Of a DNA stretch of 20,975 nt, positions 7,169 through 13,571 are shown in pieces; position 1 is the first letter of the stretch; the number at the start of each line of letters is the position of its first letter. The translations under genes and the position numbers were made by a program. The notes under the pieces are model-generated. The model saw only the letters and a list, made by a program, of their open reading frames with translations. It was not told the DNA's origin and searched no databases. Origin of the DNA: Actinomyces sp. (GTDB taxonomy: Bacteria; Actinomycetota; Acidimicrobiia; Acidimicrobiales; Aldehydirespiratoraceae). The DNA lies in assembly GCA_003697065.1 (NCBI GenBank), contig RFFY01000064.1, positions 1 through 20,975 of the forward strand. The letters run 5' to 3'.

Positions 7169-7972
7169 TCAGATGGCGGTCCAGCCCCCGTCGACGTGGA
7201 GGATCTGGCCGGTGACGAAGCTGGAGGCGTCGGAGGCGAGGAACAGGAGGGCACCGTCGAGCTCGCCGGGGCGCCCGGGGCGACCCATGGGGGCGTTGTC
7301 GGTGATGTAGGCGAGGGCCCGCTCGTCGGTGAACATGTCGGCGCTCATCTCCGATTCGAACCAGCCGGGGGCCAGCACGTTGACCCGCACCCCCTTGCGG
7401 GCCCACTCCGAGGCGAGTTCGCGGGTGAGGTTGTGCAGGCCACCCTTGGCGGCGGCGTAGCCCGGGACCCGGAGACGGCCCCCGCCGACGGTGCCCAGAA
7501 CCGAGCCCAGGTTGACGATCGAGGCGGTGCGTCCGGCGGCGACGGCCCGGCGGGCGACCTCACGGGCGAGGGTGTAGGGGGCGACGAGGTCGATCTCGAC
7601 CTCGCGCCGGAACTCCTCGGGCGGGTAGTCCAGGGCGGCGACGGGGTTGGAGATCCCGGCGTTGTTGACCAGGACGTCGACGGCTCCGTAGCGCTCCTCG
7701 GCGGCGTCGACGAGGGCTTCGGGGGCGCCGGGCCGGGACAGGTCGCAGGGGACGGCGAGGGCATCGGGCAGGCGGGCGGCGAGTGCCTCGAGGCGCTCGG
7801 CCCGGCGGGCGGCCAGCACCAGGGAGGCCCCGGCGGCGGCGAGGACCTCGGCGAAGCGCACCCCGAGCCCGGAGCTCGCGCCGGTGACGAGGGCGCAGCG
7901 CCCGTCGAGCCGGAAGGCGGCGAGGGGATCGGGGAGGGGCGGGTTCGCTGGGGTGGGGGTGTCGTCGTCCAC
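7169..7972 (-). CDS. Short-chain dehydrogenase/reductase (classical SDR)
   Basis: A 267-aa classical SDR, an NAD(P)-dependent oxidoreductase of alcohols or ketones. The cofactor motif TGASSGLG is at 30-37, NNAG at 103-106, the catalytic Ser at S157, and Y172-x3-K176 in YAAAKGG; the C-terminal segment TGQILHVDGG is the usual end of 3-oxoacyl-ACP-reductase-like SDRs. The Arg pair after the second strand (AARR, about 55-58) hints at NADP(H), which is inference. The GTG start at 7972 adds about 20 Pro-rich residues before the fold, so a later start is possible. It shares its strand with csoR 87 nt upstream, across a tandem-repeat spacer, and is convergent with the phosphotransferase. A role with the maoC and phosphotransferase genes is plausible but unproven. 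Confidence 0.9.
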   Translation of the reverse strand: MDDDTPTPANPPLPDPLAAFRLDGRCALVTGASSGLGVRFAEVLAAAGASLVLAARRAERLEALAARLPDALAVPCDLSRPGAPEALVDAAEERYGAVDVLVNNAGISNPVAALDYPPEEFRREVEIDLVAPYTLAREVARRAVAAGRTASIVNLGSVLGTVGGGRLRVPGYAAAKGGLHNLTRELASEWARKGVRVNVLAPGWFESEMSADMFTDERALAYITDNAPMGRPGRPGELDGALLFLASDASSFVTGQILHVDGGWTAI

Positions 7973-7981
7973 GTTCGTCTG

Positions 7982-8038
7982 TGTCCTCGGTGCCTGTCCT
8001 CGGGGGGGTCTGTCCTCGATGCCTGTCGTCGGGGGTTC
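7982..8038. repeat. Imperfect 29-bp tandem duplication in the csoR-SDR spacer
   Basis: A unit at 7982-8010 is followed by a diverged copy at 8011-8038. Within them the plus-strand octamer TGTCCTCG (last copy TGTCGTCG) begins at 7982, 7995, 8011 and 8024, with 13-16-13 spacing. On the minus strand this is a run of CGAGGACA elements ending about 10 nt before the SDR start, and the AGGA within them could contribute to ribosome binding. Confidence 0.6.
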
Positions 8039-8059
8039 GCGCTCGTGGGCCCGTCCCCG

Positions 8060-8341
8060 TCAGCTTCGCATGAGGCGTTCGATGGCGGTGACGGCCTCGG
8101 TGATCTTGGCGTCACCGTGGTCGGGATCGTCGGTGATGGCGGCCCGCACGCAGTGGCGGATGTGTTCGTCGAGCAGGCCGAGGCCGACCTTCTGGAGGGC
8201 CTTGGTGACCGAGGCGATCTGGGTGAGGACGTCGATGCAGTAGACGTCCTCGTCGATCATGCGCTGCAGGCCACGGACCTGGCCCTCGATGCGGCGAAGT
8301 CGGACGAGGTAGTCGTCCTTGGTGAGGCTGTAGCCGGGCAT
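8060..8341 (-). CDS. csoR: CsoR-family copper-sensing repressor
   Basis: A 93-aa all-helical DUF156/CsoR-family regulator. The Cu(I) ligand set of true CsoR proteins is present: C35 in VYCIDV, then H60 and C64 in EHIRHCV, the spacing known from the Mycobacterium tuberculosis protein (C-H-C). The N-terminal helix carries RLRRIEGQVRGL, the conserved DNA- and oligomer-contact region. In this family the apo-protein represses and Cu(I) binding releases the operator. The ATG start at 8341 is preceded by GGGAGGA with a close spacer. It is divergent from copA across 107 bp containing two operator-like boxes, so it very probably controls copA-copZ and itself. Confidence 0.93.
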   Translation of the reverse strand: MPGYSLTKDDYLVRLRRIEGQVRGLQRMIDEDVYCIDVLTQIASVTKALQKVGLGLLDEHIRHCVRAAITDDPDHGDAKITEAVTAIERLMRS

Positions 8342-8386
8342 GGATCCTCCCGTGGCCCCGGGGAGCGGGCCGTGTCGGTGCGTACT

Positions 8387-8403
8387 CTACCCCAGGGGGG
8401 TAG
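8387..8403. promoter_or_regulatory. CsoR-box-like palindrome (box 1)
   Basis: CTACCCC-AGG-GGGGTAG is a perfect 7-bp dyad around 3 bp and matches the TACCCC/GGGGTA style of CsoR operators. On the minus strand it overlaps TAGAGT, a possible -10 for csoR, which would allow autoregulation. Confidence 0.65.
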
Positions 8404-8414
8404 TCGCCCCGGGG

Positions 8415-8442
8415 TTGACAATAGGGTAGGGGGGTATATCAT
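8415..8442 (+). promoter_or_regulatory. copA promoter with second CsoR-like box
   Basis: A consensus -35 TTGACA (8415-8420) and a -10 TATCAT (8437-8442) are separated by 16 bp. The spacer holds ATAGGGTAGGGGGGTAT (8421-8437), a second A/T-flanked G-tract resembling CsoR sites though not a full dyad. Transcription would begin at about 8448-8450, at the copA ATG, so repressor bound in the spacer would block the polymerase and the mRNA would be leaderless. Confidence 0.7.
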
Positions 8443-8448
8443 GCGGGC

Positions 8449-10695
8449 ATGAGCCGAACGATCGATGTCCCCGTCGACGGCATGACCTGCGCCGCCTGCG
8501 CCGCCCGTATCTCGCGTGGTCTCGCCAAGCTCGACGGCGTCGAGGAGGCGAACGTCAACTTCGCCGACCACACCGCCCACCTCGTCGTCGATCCCGAGCG
8601 GGTCGATCTGGACGAGGTGGCCGCCACCATCGAGAAGCTGGGCTACGGCGTCGCCTGCGAGATCGAGACCCTCGCCGGCGGCGACGCGCCACCCGTCTCC
8701 GACACCCTCGACGAGGCCGCCGCCGCGGCCGACCGTCGGGTCGCCGAGGTGTTCCGGCGCCTCGTCGTCGCCGCCGTCTTCGCCGTGCCCACCGTCGCCA
8801 TCTCGATGGTGTCGGCCCTGCGTTTCGACGGCTGGGAGTGGGTGGCGCTGGTCCTGTCCACCCCGGTGGTGTTCTACTCGGGCTGGGAGTTCCACGCCGC
8901 CGCCGCCCGCAACCTCCGCCACGGCACCACGACCATGGACACCCTGGTGTCCATGGGCACCCTGGCCGCCTGGACCTGGTCGGTCGTCGCCCTCACCCTC
9001 GTCGACGGCCACGTCTACTTCGAGACGGCCGCCGCCATCGTCGCCTTGATCCTGTTGGGGAAGTGGTTCGAAGCCCTCGCCACCCGGCGTTCCGGTGACG
9101 CCATACGCGCCCTGGCGGGCCTACGCGCCCGCACCGCCCGCCTCGTCGACGGACGTGAGGTGCCCGTCGACGAACTCGAGGTGGGCGACCGCTTCGTCGT
9201 GCGCCCCGGCGAGAAGATCGCCACCGACGGTGTGGTGGTCGAGGGCCACTCGGCGGTCGACACCTCCATGGTCACGGGCGAGCCCGTTCCCGTCGAGGTG
9301 GGTCCCGGCGACGAGGTGATCGGCGCCACCATCAACGCCAACGGCTCCCTGGTGGTGGAGGCCACGCGGGTCGGCGCCGACACGACCCTGGCCCAGATCA
9401 TGAAGCTGGTGGCGGAGGCCCAGGCCACCACGGCCCCCGTCCAGCGTCTCGCCGACCGGGTGGCCGCCGTCTTCGTCCCCGCCGTGTTGAGCATCGCCGC
9501 TGTCACCCTCGTGGCGTGGCTCGCCACCGGGCACGCGGCCGACGAGGCGTTCACGGCGGCTGTCGCCGTGCTCATCATCGCCTGCCCCTGCGCCCTCGGG
9601 CTCGCCACCCCCACCGCCATCATGGTCGGCACCGGGCGCGGCGCCCAGCTCGGCGTCATCATCAAGGGCGGCCAGGTCCTCGAGGAGACGCGGCGCATCG
9701 ACGTCGTCGTCCTCGACAAGACCGGCACCGTGACCGAGGGACGCATGGAGCTCGTCGACACGGTGGTGGCCGACGGCGTCGATCCCGCGACCCTGGCCCG
9801 ACGGGCCGCCGCCGTGGAGGCCCGCTCCGAGCACCCGATCGCCGCCGCCGTGGCGGCCGCCGTGGCTGACCCGCCGCCGGTGACCGACTTCCGCAACGAG
9901 CCCGGCCGGGGCGTCATCGGGGTGGTCGAGGGTGTCGAGGTGCGTGTCGGTCGGCGGGGCCTGTTCGACGAGGTACCCGCCGAGGTCGAACAGGCGGCGT
10001 CGGCGGCCGAGGAGCAGGGGCGCACCGCCGTGCTGGCCGGATGGACCGTCGACGGGGTGGCCCGGGCGCTGGGGGTCCTCGTCGTGGCCGACCGGATCAA
10101 GCCCACGGCGCGCCAGGCGGTCGCCGCCCTCCACGACCTGGGGGTCCGGGTCGTCTTGTTGACCGGCGACAACGAGCGCACGGCCCGGGCGGTCGGCGAC
10201 GCCATCGGCGTCGACGAGGTCATCGCCGAGGTGCTTCCGGCCGACAAGGACGCCGTCGTCGCCCGCCTCCGTGAGCAGGGCCACGTGGTGGCCATGGTCG
10301 GCGACGGGATCAACGACGCCCCGGCACTGGCCCGCGCCGATCTCGGCATCGCCGTCGGGACCGGCACCGATGTGGCCATGGAGGCCTCGGATCTGACGAT
10401 CGTGTCCGGTGACCCCCTCGCCGTGGCCGACGCCATCGCCCTCGCCCGTCGCACCCTGGCGACCATCAAGGGCAACCTGTTCTGGGCCTTCGCCTACAAC
10501 ACGGCGGCCATCCCCCTGGCCGCGGCCGGACTGCTCGATCCCATGATCGCCGCCGCCGCCATGGGCTTTTCGTCGGTGTTCGTCGTCACCAACTCCCTGC
10601 GCCTGCGCCGCTTCGCCGGGTACCGGCCCCGTTCGGTGTCCCGCGGTGCCGCCGGGCGCTCACCGTCCCCGTCCCCCCGACCCGTGAGGAGTTGA
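8449..10695 (+). CDS. copA: Copper-translocating P1B-type ATPase
   Basis: A 748-aa Cu(I) efflux ATPase of the cytoplasmic membrane. One N-terminal heavy-metal-associated domain carries C14-A-A-C17 in GMTCAACAAR. Then come the membrane helices, the actuator motif TGEP (276-279), the transport-site C379-P-C381 in the helix before the phosphorylation domain, D423-KTGT (phosphorylated Asp), the P1B-specific H462-P463, and GDGIND (618-623). CPC with a single HMA domain fits the copper-exporting P1B-1 group. The ATG at 8449 has no upstream ribosome site and coincides with the predicted transcription start. The CopZ-like gene follows after one base. Copper induction through csoR is strongly implied by the control region. 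Confidence 0.95.
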   Translation: MSRTIDVPVDGMTCAACAARISRGLAKLDGVEEANVNFADHTAHLVVDPERVDLDEVAATIEKLGYGVACEIETLAGGDAPPVSDTLDEAAAAADRRVAEVFRRLVVAAVFAVPTVAISMVSALRFDGWEWVALVLSTPVVFYSGWEFHAAAARNLRHGTTTMDTLVSMGTLAAWTWSVVALTLVDGHVYFETAAAIVALILLGKWFEALATRRSGDAIRALAGLRARTARLVDGREVPVDELEVGDRFVVRPGEKIATDGVVVEGHSAVDTSMVTGEPVPVEVGPGDEVIGATINANGSLVVEATRVGADTTLAQIMKLVAEAQATTAPVQRLADRVAAVFVPAVLSIAAVTLVAWLATGHAADEAFTAAVAVLIIACPCALGLATPTAIMVGTGRGAQLGVIIKGGQVLEETRRIDVVVLDKTGTVTEGRMELVDTVVADGVDPATLARRAAAVEARSEHPIAAAVAAAVADPPPVTDFRNEPGRGVIGVVEGVEVRVGRRGLFDEVPAEVEQAASAAEEQGRTAVLAGWTVDGVARALGVLVVADRIKPTARQAVAALHDLGVRVVLLTGDNERTARAVGDAIGVDEVIAEVLPADKDAVVARLREQGHVVAMVGDGINDAPALARADLGIAVGTGTDVAMEASDLTIVSGDPLAVADAIALARRTLATIKGNLFWAFAYNTAAIPLAAAGLLDPMIAAAAMGFSSVFVVTNSLRLRRFAGYRPRSVSRGAAGRSPSPSPRPVRS

Positions 10696-10696
10696 C

Positions 10697-10909
10697 ATGC
10701 CCACCATCGTCTACGAGGTCCCCGGCATCTCCTGTGGCCACTGCAAGGCCGCCATCGAGGGCGAGGTCTCGACCGTGCCCGGCGTCGAACGGGTCACCGT
10801 CGACGTCGACGCCAAGACGGTCGAGGTCGTCGGCGACGCTCCCGACGAGGCCGTCCGCGCCGCCATCGACACCGCCGGCTACGAGGTGGCCGGCGTGCGC
10901 GCCGCCTGA
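10697..10909 (+). CDS. copZ: CopZ-like heavy-metal-associated chaperone
   Basis: A 70-aa single HMA (ferredoxin-like) domain with C13-G-H-C16 in PGISCGHCKAAI, the Cu(I)-binding loop of copper chaperones; the rest follows the V-x-G-V-x-x-V and AGYEV pattern of the fold. The likely role is to bind cytosolic Cu(I) and deliver it to CopA. The ATG is one base after the copA TGA and has its own strong site, GTGAGGAG, about 5 nt upstream, so the pair is one operon. The His between the cysteines differs from the common CxxC of CopZ (often MxCxHC), in a way seen in actinobacterial chaperones. Its last 31 bases overlap the end of the opposing MFS gene. Confidence 0.92.
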   Translation: MPTIVYEVPGISCGHCKAAIEGEVSTVPGVERVTVDVDAKTVEVVGDAPDEAVRAAIDTAGYEVAGVRAA

Positions 10910-12075
10910 CGACGGCCGGCGGCGGCGACCAGGACCGCCGCCACCGCCGCCCACGCCCACGAGGTCGTCCACGCCCAGGCGAAGCCCCCGTGCTCGGCCA
11001 CGAGCCCGAAGACGGCCGGGCCGGTCATCGCCCCCCAGAACATCCCCGCCTGCACGACACCGGTGGCGGCGCCGGGGTCGCCGGGGTGCCCCTCGACGGC
11101 GCCCAGGTGCACCACCCCCGGCCACGACCAGGCGGCGGCGAACGCCACCAGGGCACCCGGCACCATGAGGGAGGGACGGCCCGAGGCCAGCAGGGGGAAG
11201 CCCAGGGACCCCACGGCGAGAAGACCGGCGGCGAAGGCGAAGCGGTCGAGGGGCCGGCGGTCCATGAGGCCACCCCACCCGACCCGGGCGGCGATCAGGG
11301 CAACGCTGCCGGCCACCTGCAGCGCCCCGGCCCCTGCCTCGCTGAACCCGGCGTCGCGGGCCGAGCGCACCAGGAAGCCCCCGATCGAAGCCACGGCGGC
11401 CGCCCCGAACCCCGAGCCGAGGGCCAGCCACAGCACGGGCGCCGACACCCGCCATCGCGTGGGGACCGCATCGGCGGCCTGACGGGGGCGGCCCACGTCG
11501 GGCAGGCCCAGCGCCACCAGGGCAGCCAGCACGGCGGCGGCCCAGAAGGCGGCCCGCCAGCCCCACGCCGCCGCCAGGGTGGGCAGGGCGAGCCCGGCCA
11601 GGGCCGTCGAGGTCGGGATGGCGGCCTGCTTGACCCCCAGGGCCAGACCCCGTCGGTGGGCGGGCACGCCGGCGGCGATGAAGGCGTTGTTGCCGGGCTG
11701 GGTGACGGCGTTGGCGACGGCGGCCACGGCGAGGACCGCCACGAGAACGGGCCAGGAGTCCACCACGACGGCGACGGCCAGCGAGGCCGAGACGCTGAGC
11801 AGGGCCGCCGCCCGCAGGGCCCGCGAGGGCCCGACCCGGTCGGCGAGGCGACCGCCGAAGGGGGTCGTGGCGGCCGAGACGGCGAAGAAGCAGGCGATGA
11901 GCCCACCGAGCACGGCGTCCCCGAACCCGAGCTCGGCCTGGATGTCGGGGGCGAGCGCTCCGGTCAGGTGGACGGGGGCGATCGCCGCCACCATGCTCGC
12001 CAAGGAGGCGAGGGTGACACGACGCGGATCGGGACGCACCGGCGGAGTCTGCCCCGCCCCCCGTCGGGCGCCCAC
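10879..12075 (-). CDS. MFS transporter
   Basis: A 398-aa major facilitator superfamily protein with about 12 predicted membrane segments rich in Ala/Val/Leu. The loop 2-3 signature appears as GGRLADRVGPSRAL (about 74-87), and a GVKQAAIP segment (about 146-153) resembles cyanate/arabinose-efflux-type members. The substrate is unknown. GTG 12075 gives a 13-residue Pro/Arg-rich lead; GTG 12039 (RPDPRRVTLASL follows) would start closer to the first helix and has CAGACT, a possible -10, 6 nt upstream, so the start is uncertain. The TAG stop at 10879-10881 lies inside the copZ-like gene on the other strand. There is no evidence linking it to copper. Confidence 0.88.
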   Translation of the reverse strand: MGARRGAGQTPPVRPDPRRVTLASLASMVAAIAPVHLTGALAPDIQAELGFGDAVLGGLIACFFAVSAATTPFGGRLADRVGPSRALRAAALLSVSASLAVAVVVDSWPVLVAVLAVAAVANAVTQPGNNAFIAAGVPAHRRGLALGVKQAAIPTSTALAGLALPTLAAAWGWRAAFWAAAVLAALVALGLPDVGRPRQAADAVPTRWRVSAPVLWLALGSGFGAAAVASIGGFLVRSARDAGFSEAGAGALQVAGSVALIAARVGWGGLMDRRPLDRFAFAAGLLAVGSLGFPLLASGRPSLMVPGALVAFAAAWSWPGVVHLGAVEGHPGDPGAATGVVQAGMFWGAMTGPAVFGLVAEHGGFAWAWTTSWAWAAVAAVLVAAAGRRQAARTPATS

Positions 12076-12085
12076 CCGGGCTCGC

Positions 12086-12091
12086 TAGCCT
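12086..12091 (+). promoter_or_regulatory. -10-like element of a probable leaderless gene
   Basis: TAGCCT ends 7 nt before ATG 12099, with no ribosome site in between. This is the spacing expected when transcription starts at the A of the start codon. No -35 match was seen. Confidence 0.5.
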
Positions 12092-12098
12092 CGGGCCC

Positions 12099-12287
12099 AT
12101 GGACCGACCCCCACCCGATCCCGCCAAGCTCCTCGAGGAGTGGGAGGCCTGGGAACGCGGGGACGAGACCCCCGGTCAGGTCATGGCCCGACTCAAGACC
12201 GGCGGCCTGCCCGACCTGCTGCGCCAGCTGATCGAGCAGGCCGCGGGTGCCGACACCGCACCGACGCCCGGCGGAGAGGGCCGCTGA
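12099..12287 (+). CDS. Small conserved-type hypothetical protein
   Basis: A 62-aa acidic, soluble, probably helical protein: DPAKLLEEWEAWERGDETPGQVMARLKTGGLPDLLRQLIE, then a disordered Gly/Pro tail. I recall similar short proteins in actinobacteria with a P-x-x-LL-x-x-W-x-x-WERG-x-x-x-PG-x-x-M pattern, but know no function. The start is a leaderless-type ATG behind TAGCCT. It is close upstream of the Nudix gene, whose best start overlaps its stop, and divergent from the MFS gene with only 23 nt between start codons. Coding status is supported by the clean start and by protein composition unlike the random Pro/Arg-rich frames nearby. Confidence 0.75.
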   Translation: MDRPPPDPAKLLEEWEAWERGDETPGQVMARLKTGGLPDLLRQLIEQAAGADTAPTPGGEGR

Positions 12288-12994
12288 GCGTCCCGAGCCC
12301 GCCGACCGGACGGGGCGGGCCCCAGCGCATCCCCCGTCCTCCCGGCGCCCGCCAGGGGGGACCGCCCCCGTGGCACCACCTTCCCGCCTCGCGCCGGCGT
12401 CCGAGTCTCGACGAGGTCGTGGCTGCCGTGTCCCGCCACACCCCCGTCGACCGCGGCGACCCCGACGGGCATCCCTCGCCCGCGGGTGTGCTCGCCCTCC
12501 TCCACGGTGACGACGATCCCGCCGTGGTCCTCACCCGCCGCTCCCCCCACCTCCGCAGCCACACCCACGAGGTGGCCTTCCCGGGGGGGCGACGCGATCC
12601 CGGTGATCCGGACCTGTGGCACACGGCCTTGCGTGAGGCCGTCGAAGAGGTCGCCTTGGATCCCGGCCTCGTCGAGCGGGTGGGTCGCCTCGACGCCTTC
12701 GAGACGGTGGGATCGCGCTCCCTGATCGTCCCCTTCGTCGCCGTCGCCCCCCGGCGGCCCGAGCTGACCGCCAACCCGGCGGAGGTCGAGGCCATCCGCC
12801 ACGTTCCCCTGCGCGTCCTGCTCGACGACGCCGTGTGGCGCGAGGAGATCTGGCCCCTGCGGGGCACCGAGCGCGCCATCACCTTCTTCGAACTCGACGG
12901 GGACACCGTCTGGGGCGCCACCGCCGCCATGCTGCGCCAGCTCCTCGCTCTGGTCACCGGCGTCGACCCCCGCATCACCGGCGGACCGGGATGA
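12284..12994 (+). CDS. Nudix hydrolase, CoA-pyrophosphatase-like
   Basis: A Nudix hydrolase of about 236 aa. TRRSPHLRSHTHEVAFPGG (about 84-102) followed by RRDPGD and R117-E-A-V-E121-E122-V-A-L matches the CoA diphosphatase subgroup motif plus Nudix box, with two departures: His for the expected Gly after the conserved Arg, and Ala for Gly near the box end. These enzymes cleave CoA or acyl-CoA to phosphopantetheine and ADP. The start is unclear: no in-frame ATG or GTG lies between the previous gene and GTG 12419, which would cut into the N-terminal helix (SLDEVVAAVSRH). CTG 12284 has GGAGAGG at 5-nt spacing and overlaps the previous TGA (CTGA), so I place the start there tentatively. Confidence 0.82.
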   Translation: MSVPSPPTGRGGPQRIPRPPGARQGGPPPWHHLPASRRRPSLDEVVAAVSRHTPVDRGDPDGHPSPAGVLALLHGDDDPAVVLTRRSPHLRSHTHEVAFPGGRRDPGDPDLWHTALREAVEEVALDPGLVERVGRLDAFETVGSRSLIVPFVAVAPRRPELTANPAEVEAIRHVPLRVLLDDAVWREEIWPLRGTERAITFFELDGDTVWGATAAMLRQLLALVTGVDPRITGGPG

Positions 12995-13073
12995 CCCCGG
13001 CCGTGTGACCCCGGCGTCACCCGGGGGCGACACCCTCGTCGGGGCGGGGACGGGCCTCCGCGGTGTCGCCGAG

Positions 13074-13079
13074 TACCAT
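13074..13079 (+). promoter_or_regulatory. -10-like element of a probable leaderless gene
   Basis: TACCAT ends 6 nt before GTG 13086, with no ribosome site in the 6-nt gap. This is the same geometry as at copA and at 12099. Confidence 0.5.
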
Positions 13080-13085
13080 CACGGG

Positions 13086-13466
13086 GTGCCCGAGCTGCGC
13101 TTCGTCGCCGACACCCACCCCGAACTCGTCCGCCAGGTGAAGGCCTGGCTGGCCTCCACCGAAGCCGAGCGGGACCTGACCGACCTCGTCGACGCCACCG
13201 CCGAGCTGACCAAGGACGCCCTGCGCATTGTGGCGTCGGCCGCTCCGGCCCCCGTGGCCGAAAGCGAGGTGGTCAAGGGCCTGACCGACATGGGCTACCG
13301 CCTCACCGACTCGACCCGCGACGCCGTCAAGAGCGGGCTCGACGGCCTCGCCGCCGTCACCGACGGTCGCCTCGTGCGCCAGGTCTCGGGCGCGGGGGCC
13401 CGGGCCGCCTACGAGATGAACGCCAATGTCGCCCGCCAGCTCCTGCGCTCGATCCTGCGCCGCTGA
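13086..13466 (+). CDS. Hypothetical protein
   Basis: A 126-aa soluble protein I do not recognise. It begins VPELRFVADTHPELVRQVKAWLAS and is predicted mostly helical. An Ala/Val-rich stretch (TKDALRIVASAAPAPVAESEVVKGLTDMG in sense, about 43-71) is followed by YRLTDSTRDAVKSGLDGLAAV and ends VARQLLRSILRR. It has no Cys pair, membrane segment or signal peptide. The frame is open from 13005, but GTG 13086 is preferred because the sequence before it reads as noncoding and TACCAT is placed for a leaderless start. It lies between the Nudix gene and the gua operon on the same strand; no functional link can be claimed. Confidence 0.7.
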   Translation: MPELRFVADTHPELVRQVKAWLASTEAERDLTDLVDATAELTKDALRIVASAAPAPVAESEVVKGLTDMGYRLTDSTRDAVKSGLDGLAAVTDGRLVRQVSGAGARAAYEMNANVARQLLRSILRR

Positions 13467-13495
13467 CCCTCGCCGGGCGGGGCCGGGGCCACCGC

Positions 13496-13501
13496 TAGGC
13501 T
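13496..13501 (+). promoter_or_regulatory. Possible -10 of the guaB3-guaA operon
   Basis: TAGGCT sits in the 101-bp gap before the gua genes. Transcription from about 13508 would give a leader of about 60 nt containing a small GC hairpin (GGGGCC 13514-13519 with GGCCCC 13525-13530) and a six-codon leader frame. No -35 match was seen. Confidence 0.35.
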
Positions 13502-13550
13502 CGCACTCTCCGGGGGGCCAGGACGGCCCCGTGAGGCACCGGGAGACGCC

Positions 13551-13571
13551 ATGACCGGGATCGGGACATGA
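13551..13571 (+). CDS. Possible six-codon leader ORF (MTGIGT)
   Basis: ATG 13551 is preceded by GGGAG at 5-nt spacing, a better ribosome site than that of the following gene. It reads six codons to a TGA that overlaps the guaB3-like ATG (ATGA at 13568-13571). It could couple translation of guaB3, or it may be a chance ATG. The peptide has no known attenuator feature. Confidence 0.3.
   Translation: MTGIGT

Noticed and set aside
8441..8452. ATG at 8441 as a start or leader peptide for copA
   Set aside because: It reads three codons to TGA and lies within the promoter -10, upstream of the predicted transcript start.
9015..10475. 486-codon minus-strand frame opposite copA
   Set aside because: Shadow of the copA codons; Ser/Thr/Ala/Arg noise without motifs.
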